A program made the translations under genes and the position numbers. The notes under the pieces were generated by a model that had not been told where the DNA came from, did no database searches, and was given only the letters and a program-made list of their open reading frames with translations. A stretch of 64,000 nucleotides of DNA from Robertmurraya_A mangrovi (GTDB lineage Bacteria; Bacillota; Bacilli; Bacillales; Cytobacillaceae): assembly GCF_034427655.1 (NCBI RefSeq), contig NZ_JAXOFX010000007.1, positions 1-64,000 on the forward strand. The letters are read 5' to 3'. Shown here one piece after another: positions 58,752 through 64,000 of this stretch. Numbering within the stretch: position 1 is the first letter of the stretch; each line of letters opens with the position of its first letter.

Positions 58752-59953
58752 ACTGTCACCTTCTTAGATTGGACCATACTTTGCACTTTTGTAGGAAGAC
58801 CCCACAGATTAATAAAGCCAACCGCAGAACTATGATCAAATTCATCTTCAGCTGTATAGGTTGCAAGCTTTTCGTCATATAGAGAGTAAGGAGACTTTCT
58901 TCCTTCAACAATGGCATGACCTTTGAAAAGTTTCACTCGAACAGTACCTGTCACATGCTTCTGCGTTTCTTTTAAGAATGCAACTAAAGCTTTTGTTAGA
59001 GGTGAAAACCACAATCCATCATATATGACCTCTGTCATTTTCTTCCCGATAATAGGTTTAAAGTGAGCAACCTCTTTAACAAGTGTTAAATCTTCTAGTT
59101 CCTTATGTGCTTTAAGTAATGTAATAGCACCAGGACATTCGTAAATTTCACGAGATTTAATCCCAACTAACCGATTTTCTACATGGTCAATACGCCCAAC
59201 TCCATGTTTTCCAGCTAGATCATTTAATTTTAAAATTAAATCTGACAGTGAATACTCCGTTCCATTTAGTGCTACAGGAACTCCTTGTTTGAACTCAATT
59301 TCAACAATATCTGCTACATCAGGTGCATTCTCTAAACTTTGAGTTAAATCATAAGCTTCTTCTGGAGGTGCTGCCCATGGATCTTCAAGTACGCCACACT
59401 CACAGCTTCTTCCCCATAGATTCTGGTCAATAGAAAAAGGACTATCTAAATTAATCGGGATAGGTACACCATGCTGTTTAGCATATTCAATTTCTTCTTC
59501 ACGTGACCAGCCCCACTCACGAACAGGTGCTAATACTTTTAAGTTTGGGTTAAGTGCTTGAATGGACACTTCAAAACGTACTTGGTCATTCCCTTTACCT
59601 GTACAGCCATGAGCGACCGCTACTGCACCTTCCTTCTCAGCCACTTCTACTAGCTTTTGAGCAATAAGTGGTCGAGACAAAGCCGAGACTAAAGGATATT
59701 TCCCTTCATACAATGCATGTGATTGCAATGCTATTAAAGCATAATCATTAGCAAACTCCTCTTTTGCATCAATTACGTGTGAAGAAACAGCTCCTACTGT
59801 TAAAGCTTTTTCTTTAATAAAGTTTAAATCCTTTCCTTCACCTACATCTAAACAACATGCAACCACTGAATAACCTTGATCTTCTAACCATTTAATTGCA
59901 ACAGAAGTGTCTAAACCCCCGGAATACGCAAGAACTACTTTTTCTTTCCCCAT
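58748..59953 (-). CDS. argG: Argininosuccinate synthase
   Basis: 401 residues. Joins citrulline and aspartate with ATP to argininosuccinate. Pyrophosphatase P-loop AYSGGLDTSVA (9-19), citrulline/aspartate-binding residues in AHGCTGKGNDQVRFE, and PFSIDQNLWGRSCECG. The ATG is preceded by AGGAGG. First gene of argGH. An ARG-box-like palindrome (59974-59987) lies just upstream, so arginine repression by AhrC/ArgR is likely. Confidence 0.97.
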   Translation of the reverse strand: MGKEKVVLAYSGGLDTSVAIKWLEDQGYSVVACCLDVGEGKDLNFIKEKALTVGAVSSHVIDAKEEFANDYALIALQSHALYEGKYPLVSALSRPLIAQKLVEVAEKEGAVAVAHGCTGKGNDQVRFEVSIQALNPNLKVLAPVREWGWSREEEIEYAKQHGVPIPINLDSPFSIDQNLWGRSCECGVLEDPWAAPPEEAYDLTQSLENAPDVADIVEIEFKQGVPVALNGTEYSLSDLILKLNDLAGKHGVGRIDHVENRLVGIKSREIYECPGAITLLKAHKELEDLTLVKEVAHFKPIIGKKMTEVIYDGLWFSPLTKALVAFLKETQKHVTGTVRVKLFKGHAIVEGRKSPYSLYDEKLATYTAEDEFDHSSAVGFINLWGLPTKVQSMVQSKKVTV

Positions 59954-59973
59954 TTATTAAATCCTCCTATATA

Positions 59974-59987
59974 CGAATAAACATTCA
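59974..59987 (-). promoter_or_regulatory. ARG box upstream of argG
   Basis: TGAATGTTTATTCG on the minus strand matches TGAATWWWWATTCA closely (one W position is G and the last base differs). A nearby ATAAACAT/ATGTTTAT pair and further A+T-rich half sites lie to its right. Located about 20 bases upstream of the start codon. Confidence 0.65.
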
Positions 59988-60195
59988 TTTATGTTTATAT
60001 TTATTCTTTGTTTATCTGTTTACCAATTTAACAATTATTTGAGGATATTTCAATACTTATTCGTTAATTTGTATAAAAATTATTTTTTCATAACAGCTTT
60101 TCAAGTCAGTAATAGGAATTAGCCTATCTGAACATGGTAGAAATTTGAATAGTATAGTAGAATATGAGTAACAAAATGCTGGGGGCTAAAAATCA

Positions 60196-60510
60196 ATGGA
60201 AGATTTTTTTTCTTTTAATGAGAGATTAGGTATACTAGTACCGTCCTACCATAAGGACTTTGATGAATATACAGATTCAACTCAACAACAAATACTGTTT
60301 AAGTGGGAAAGAATACGTGGAAGTATACCAGACCGCATCGCTGATTTAGAGAATATTATTAATGAAAAACAAGCCCAACTTTCTGATGAAAGCGATTTTA
60401 AGTTATCATGCCAATTAAATAGTGAAATTGCTGAATTGGCATCTATTATTAATGACTTATGGCTATGGTATCGTACCAATCAAGATATTTCGGGGAAAGC
60501 ACATCTTTAA
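60196..60510 (+). CDS. Unknown 104-residue soluble protein
   Basis: Predicted helix-rich, acidic protein: MEDFFSFNERLGILVPSYHKDF then YTDSTQQQILFKWERIRGSI, IADLENIINEKQAQLSD and a second helix SEIAELASIINDLWLWYRTN. No family recognised, no membrane segment, no cysteine pair. The ATG is preceded by GGGGG at about nine bases. The gene sits between divergent argG and the convergent phosphodiesterase gene. Coding potential is supported by length, ribosome site and terminator placement only. Confidence 0.6.
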   Translation: MEDFFSFNERLGILVPSYHKDFDEYTDSTQQQILFKWERIRGSIPDRIADLENIINEKQAQLSDESDFKLSCQLNSEIAELASIINDLWLWYRTNQDISGKAHL

Positions 60511-60516
60511 GATATT

Positions 60517-60591
60517 AAATAAAAAAGGAAGTGGAGTAATCACGAACGGTACTCTCCACTTCCTTTATTTTATGGACTTAATGGAAAGCCC
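60517..60591 (-). repeat. Terminator-like palindromic repeat, copy B
   Basis: Minus-strand order GGGCTTTCCATTAAGTCC, AAAATAAAGGAAGTGGAG, loop, CTCCACTTCCTTT; the same blocks occur at 216-285 (copy A). It is an imperfect terminator usable by both converging genes and it encodes the last residues (GFPLSP-stop) of the phosphodiesterase gene. Confidence 0.65.
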
Positions 60592-61748
60592 AAATTACTT
60601 TCTTCTAAGTACATTAACGTATTTAAATGACTTTCTTCCATTAGGGCATGTATCTCCGGGTCCGGGTTAACATTTGGTTTCTTTTTTCCATTGATGATTC
60701 TGAAAATGGACTGGACCTCTGATTGACTATCCATGACTTTCCATTCACCATTAATATGTTGAAGGTTTAAATCAATAATTCCTAAATGGTTTCCCCAAAA
60801 ACCGGCCTGTACAGCAGCTACTCCATTAATCGTTCCCTTTTCATTATTAATTCCTGGTCTGTTCTTTAAATCATCTCGTCCAGGGAAAACAGAATGGCTA
60901 TGGCCAAATAGAATAGCATCTATCCCTTTAACTTTGCTTAGGTTAAATAAATTATTTCCTTCTTGATCTTTTAGGCGTTTATCGGCTCCAATTCCCGAAT
61001 GTGCTAAAACAACAATAACATCGGCACCCTTTTGCTTCATAATAGGGACAAAGTGTTCTGCAGTTTGGACAAGACTTTTGACCTTTGCCATTCCACGAAC
61101 GTGTTCTATATCCCACGCATAAAAGATAGGAGTGAGTAGTCCTATCACACCCACTTTAATATTGTGTGTTTGACCATTTGTATCAACAACTTGCTTATTT
61201 AATATGACGTATGGATTAAAAAAGTTGATGTCATCCACTTCGACATCATTATGGTCATCCACATAGACATTAGCATTGACATAAGGAAATTTTGCTCCCT
61301 TTATGCTATCGAGAAGAAAATCCAACCCATAATTAAATTCATGGTTTCCTAGTGTGGCTGCATCATAATGTAAGCTGTTCATTATCTTATAAACAGGATG
61401 AAAAAAGTATTTTGGATTTTCCTTATACTTTTTGACTGCATATTCACCAAGGGCATTTCCTACTAGTAAATCTCCATTGTCAAATAATAGGCTATTTTGT
61501 ACTTCATTACGAGCCTTTTTAATGAGAGTGGCGGTCCTAGCTAATCCAAATTCAATGGTTTCTCTTTTTTTTCGATAATCATAGTCCAGCATGTTTCCAT
61601 GTAAGTCTGTTGTTTCTAAGATTCTTAAATGGACGGTAGAAGCCGGTAGTTCCTCTGCTTTAACGACTGGAAAGTGACAAAATAAAGCAATGATAGGAAC
61701 TATAACCGTGAAAAAAATTATTCTTTTTCGTTTATCCATTCCCATCAT
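60570..61748 (-). CDS. Truncated 2',3'-cyclic-nucleotide phosphodiesterase / 5'-nucleotidase-like metallophosphatase
   Basis: 392 residues with a signal peptide (KRIIFFTVIVPIIALFCHF...VKA-EE) and an intact calcineurin-like metallophosphatase domain: ETTDLHGN, DNGDLLVGN, TLGNHEFNYG, LAHSGIG, GHSHSVFPG. Full-length CpdB/YfkN-type proteins continue with a 5'-nucleotidase C-terminal domain; this one ends right after LMEESHLNTLMYLEES. The final GFPLSP-stop is encoded by repeat copy B, suggesting truncation by insertion or deletion. ATG 61748 (or 61745) after AGGGG. It may still hydrolyse phosphodiesters, though substrate handling by the missing domain is lost. Confidence 0.8.
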   Translation of the reverse strand: MMGMDKRKRIIFFTVIVPIIALFCHFPVVKAEELPASTVHLRILETTDLHGNMLDYDYRKKRETIEFGLARTATLIKKARNEVQNSLLFDNGDLLVGNALGEYAVKKYKENPKYFFHPVYKIMNSLHYDAATLGNHEFNYGLDFLLDSIKGAKFPYVNANVYVDDHNDVEVDDINFFNPYVILNKQVVDTNGQTHNIKVGVIGLLTPIFYAWDIEHVRGMAKVKSLVQTAEHFVPIMKQKGADVIVVLAHSGIGADKRLKDQEGNNLFNLSKVKGIDAILFGHSHSVFPGRDDLKNRPGINNEKGTINGVAAVQAGFWGNHLGIIDLNLQHINGEWKVMDSQSEVQSIFRIINGKKKPNVNPDPEIHALMEESHLNTLMYLEESNLGFPLSP

Positions 61749-61859
61749 GAACACCCCTAGAAGTCTTCGTTTTCTTATTTTCTCTAATGTTTACAAATTT
61801 AATCCGATTATTTTTTCGTCTTAAACGTATAAAAACATAAATTGATTACGAAAATGACC

Positions 61860-61898
61860 AAACAAAAAAAACCAAAACTAAAATAGTTTCGGTTCTAT
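61860..61898 (-). terminator. Terminator of moaB
   Basis: AACCGAAACTA / TAGTTTTGGTT stem (one mismatch), loop of three, followed by a long T run on the minus strand. Confidence 0.85.
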
Positions 61899-61902
61899 CA
61901 CA

Positions 61903-62415
61903 TTATAGATCTTTCTGTATTTCTCGTACGATATGTCCGACTTCAGGAATAATTAGCTTACTCATAGCCAATTTAACTGCACCGGTTGAGCCAGGAGTGG
62001 AGAAAACCGCTTTGTTTTTTACAACTCCAGCAGTGGCTCTAGATAAAATGGCTGCTGACCCAATATCTTCTTGATAACTTAGCATCCTAAAAAGTTCACC
62101 AAATCCAGTAATCTCTTTATCAAATATCGATTGCACGGTTTCGATAGTCACATCCCTTTTTGCAATCCCTGTTCCACCGTTTGTCAAAATGACATCTACA
62201 AGAGGATCCTCACACCCCTTGAGAACTTCTTGCTTAATGGAGGATGCATCATCTTTTACAATGATATAATCCACAATAGAATGACCTGCATTTTCTAGAA
62301 ACTCGATCATTGCCCTTCCACTTCTATCTGTTTCTTTTGTTCTCGTATCACTAATGGTGATTACTTTACATCTTATGTTTTTAGGGGCTTCTATTTTATG
62401 TTCACTTACACTCAT
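61903..62415 (-). CDS. moaB: Molybdenum cofactor biosynthesis protein MoaB
   Basis: 170 residues, MoCF_biosynth fold. Conserved ISDTRTKETDRSG (about 21-33), LTNGGTGIAKRDVTIE (about 77-92) and STPGSTGAVKLAM (about 138-150), the pterin-binding loops. MoaB is thought to act in molybdopterin adenylylation or to be a redundant homologue. It overlaps the ecsC-family gene by four bases, so the two are cotranscribed. Other moa genes are not in the window. Confidence 0.92.
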   Translation of the reverse strand: MSVSEHKIEAPKNIRCKVITISDTRTKETDRSGRAMIEFLENAGHSIVDYIIVKDDASSIKQEVLKGCEDPLVDVILTNGGTGIAKRDVTIETVQSIFDKEITGFGELFRMLSYQEDIGSAAILSRATAGVVKNKAVFSTPGSTGAVKLAMSKLIIPEVGHIVREIQKDL

Positions 62416-63251
62416 CCTTTACGGTTCTCCTTCTCTAGTAAATATCTCATTTGATAATATTTATGGGAAAACTCTGTTACTTTCCTTGTTAATTGATAAT
62501 TCGTGCTAGCACCTATCGCCATACTAACAAGTGGTAACCCTTGGAATGATTTATTTTTAAACAATATAATGGCTAACCCTTTTAAAATCTGTTTTATAGG
62601 TTGTTCAAACCAAGTGATGTTCGTTAGCTCCTCATTTCCTTCATAAAAATAATAATCTTCCGTTTGATTAAGGTCATTCATCAGTTCTTCCCAACCAAAA
62701 TTTTGCATCCTTAGAGGCAAGGTGGATGAATGAAATACTTTTAAAGATGTCATCATTTCAAAAGGGCGATTAACTTCAAAACCATAAGTCATTGCTATTA
62801 ATTGGACAACTCTTAAGTTAATAACAGCCATAGCAGGCATATCAGCACCTAGGAAAATCGTTCCTCCCGTTCCTGATAGTCCACCCTGAGCGAATGAATA
62901 TAAGCGGTGTCTAGCAATTTGTTGTTCGGCTATGTATCGTAATTGGTCTATATTTAGCATTTTTAAGTCATCTATATTTTCTATGTTTGGGTTAAAGATA
63001 CGGCCTGATGACAAAATTCGTTGTTTTGCATCATGCTGTAGTTGACTTCCCTGAATTAATGCGTGTAGATGAAAGAGCCAATTATCAAGCATGGAGAAAA
63101 ATTGCTTTTGTGTCTGTTCTGGAAGGAGTGAGAATGATCTTTCTAAATATTTATCATATGTAAGTTCAAAATCATTAGGCTGATAGCTATAAAGCTTACT
63201 TTCCCATTCTTTAATCTCAGATAATACGGTTTGCTCCCGTTCTGTTAACAT
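62412..63251 (-). CDS. EcsC-family protein
   Basis: 279 residues, related to EcsC (PF12787). The central part carries the glycine-rich and hydrophobic SFAQGGLSGTGGTIFLGADMPAMAVINLRVVQLIAMTYGF, followed by helices and RYLLEKENRKG at the end. EcsC is encoded with an ABC transporter in B. subtilis; the family role is unclear. The start at 63251 follows AGGAGG. Cotranscribed with moaB. Confidence 0.85.
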   Translation of the reverse strand: MLTEREQTVLSEIKEWESKLYSYQPNDFELTYDKYLERSFSLLPEQTQKQFFSMLDNWLFHLHALIQGSQLQHDAKQRILSSGRIFNPNIENIDDLKMLNIDQLRYIAEQQIARHRLYSFAQGGLSGTGGTIFLGADMPAMAVINLRVVQLIAMTYGFEVNRPFEMMTSLKVFHSSTLPLRMQNFGWEELMNDLNQTEDYYFYEGNEELTNITWFEQPIKQILKGLAIILFKNKSFQGLPLVSMAIGASTNYQLTRKVTEFSHKYYQMRYLLEKENRKG

Positions 63252-63384
63252 GGGATGACCTCCTACTCCGTTATATATATTGGTTATAGTATAGCATAAT
63301 CCATTCTAACAATACTCAAAACGTAAGGGTCATAGTGCATAAAGTAGATAACACCTATATACCCTCCCTACATTAGAATAACAC

Positions 63385-63428
63385 CTATAAAAAAAGAAAG
63401 AACAAAAGCAGCAGCCTTTGTCCTTTTA
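63385..63428 (-). terminator. Terminator of ackA
   Basis: Ten-base-pair stem AAAGGACAAA / TTTGTTCTTT (one G-U) followed by a T run on the minus strand, just after the ackA stop. Confidence 0.85.
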
Positions 63429-63433
63429 AAAAA

Positions 63434-64000
63434 TTATTTAGAAAGTCTTACTACATCTCGTGCAATCATAACTTCCTCATTTGTAGGGATGACCATTACT
63501 TTTACAGGAGAGTGAGGGTAGTTGATGAACGCTTCTTCCCCACGAGTTTTGTTAAGAGCAGGATCCCAATAAACACCCATGAATTCTAAGCCTCTTAATA
63601 CGTGCTCACGAATGACATCACTATTTTCACCAATACCAGCTGTGAAAATGATTGCATCCACACCATACATACGTGATGCATATGAACCAATATATTTATG
63701 AATACGGTTTGCAAACACATCTAAAGCTAACTGAGCACGATCGTTTCCTTCAGCCGCTTGTGTTTCGATATCACGTAAGTCACTTGAAAAACCGGATACA
63801 CCAAGCATCCCACTCTTTTTATTTAACACATCTAATACTTCATCAGCTGTTTTATTTGTTTTTTCCATAATAAAAGGAATAAGAGCAGGGTCAATATTTC
63901 CTGAACGAGTTCCCATAGTAACACCCGCAAGTGGCGTGAATCCCATCGAAGTATCAATTGATTTTCCACCTTCAATGGCAGCAATACTAGCACCATTTCC
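63434..64000 (-). CDS. ackA: Acetate kinase, 3' part (5' end outside the window)
   Basis: The 188 C-terminal residues of AckA, which makes acetyl phosphate/ATP from acetate or the reverse. Visible: GNGASIAAIEGGKSIDTSMGFTPLAGVTMGTRSGNIDP (substrate and catalytic loop), FTAGIGENSDVIREHVLRGLEF (ATP-binding segment) and the C-terminal VIPTNEEVMIARDV. The frame is open to the window edge; an internal ATG at 63946 is not the start. CcpA-activated in B. subtilis, but its promoter is not in the window. Confidence 0.97.
   Translation of the reverse strand, partial: GNGASIAAIEGGKSIDTSMGFTPLAGVTMGTRSGNIDPALIPFIMEKTNKTADEVLDVLNKKSGMLGVSGFSSDLRDIETQAAEGNDRAQLALDVFANRIHKYIGSYASRMYGVDAIIFTAGIGENSDVIREHVLRGLEFMGVYWDPALNKTRGEEAFINYPHSPVKVMVIPTNEEVMIARDVVRLSK

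Noticed and set aside
1..64000. tRNA, rRNA, prophage, integrase, transposase or toxin-antitoxin genes
   Set aside because: Looked for and not seen; all sizeable frames are explained by housekeeping or small conserved genes.

Overview
The window is chromosomal DNA of a low-G+C, endospore-forming member of the Bacillaceae. I see no prophage, transposase, plasmid gene, rRNA, tRNA or CRISPR array. The evidence is the close match to the B. subtilis gene neighbourhood from ackA to ysdC (ackA - argGH - nrnA - ytrHI - dnaE - ytsJ - accDA - pfkA - pyk - fxsA - ytvI - ytwI - citZ - icd - mdh - phoPR - polA - mutM - ytaF - coaE - gapB - speD - nrdR - dnaBI - ytxC - thrS - infC - rpmI - rplT - ysdA), sporulation genes (ytxC, ytaF, ytrH, ytrI) and Gram-positive regulation (T-box, L20 leader, SigW promoter, cre sites). 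The species cannot be named from sequence alone.

Layout. 1-5.4 kb: a DUF2157/GDYXXLXY membrane pair, an M42 aminopeptidase, a dimeric dUTPase, SigW-type ysdB, a VTT-domain membrane protein and ysdA. 5.5-9.5 kb: the infC-rpmI-rplT operon with its leader and attenuator, then thrS behind a T-box. 9.5-14.5 kb: replication initiation (ytxC, dnaI, dnaB), nrdR, a small cytosolic protein and speD. 14.9-21.4 kb: gapB, coaE, ytaF, mutM, polA. 21.6-26.3 kb: hflKC and phoPR. 26.6-31.4 kb: a MaoC-like protein and the TCA genes mdh, icd and citZ. 31.6-34 kb: ytwI, ytvI, fxsA. 34.2-41.3 kb: pyk, pfkA, accA, accD, a GntR/FadR regulator and NADP-malic enzyme. 41.5-51.4 kb: dnaE, ytrHI, nrnA, ytpI, ytoI, a small membrane protein, ytkL and an M24 peptidase. 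51.5-57.3 kb: ald, an NCS1 permease, a class A PBP, a 53-residue protein and UspA. 57.3-64 kb: argH, argG, a protein of unknown function, a truncated cyclic-nucleotide phosphodiesterase, moaB, EcsC and the 3' part of ackA.

How the genes work together. The centre is a carbon-flux region: glycolysis (pfkA, pyk), gluconeogenesis (gapB), malate to pyruvate plus NADPH (malic enzyme), malonyl-CoA synthesis (accDA) and the citrate branch of the TCA cycle. Its regulatory DNA is readable. An identical 15-bp palindrome (AGTGGTCAGACCACT) precedes both the malic enzyme-GntR operon and accDA, which suggests one local regulator coupling NADPH supply to fatty-acid synthesis. Consensus cre sites precede citZ and the MaoC-like gene. 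An inverted pair of CcpN-like sites covers the gapB promoter. citZ has a long leader with five hairpins, and speD has a leader in which one pyrimidine tract can pair either with the ribosome binding site or with an upstream decoy.

Several starts are non-standard and easily mis-annotated: infC (ATT), ytvI (CTG, or possibly ATT), mutM (GTG two codons inside an ATG), and pfkA, accD, malic enzyme, ytoI and ytxC (TTG). Three small repeat families occur. One of them supplies the last codons of a phosphodiesterase that lacks its C-terminal domain.
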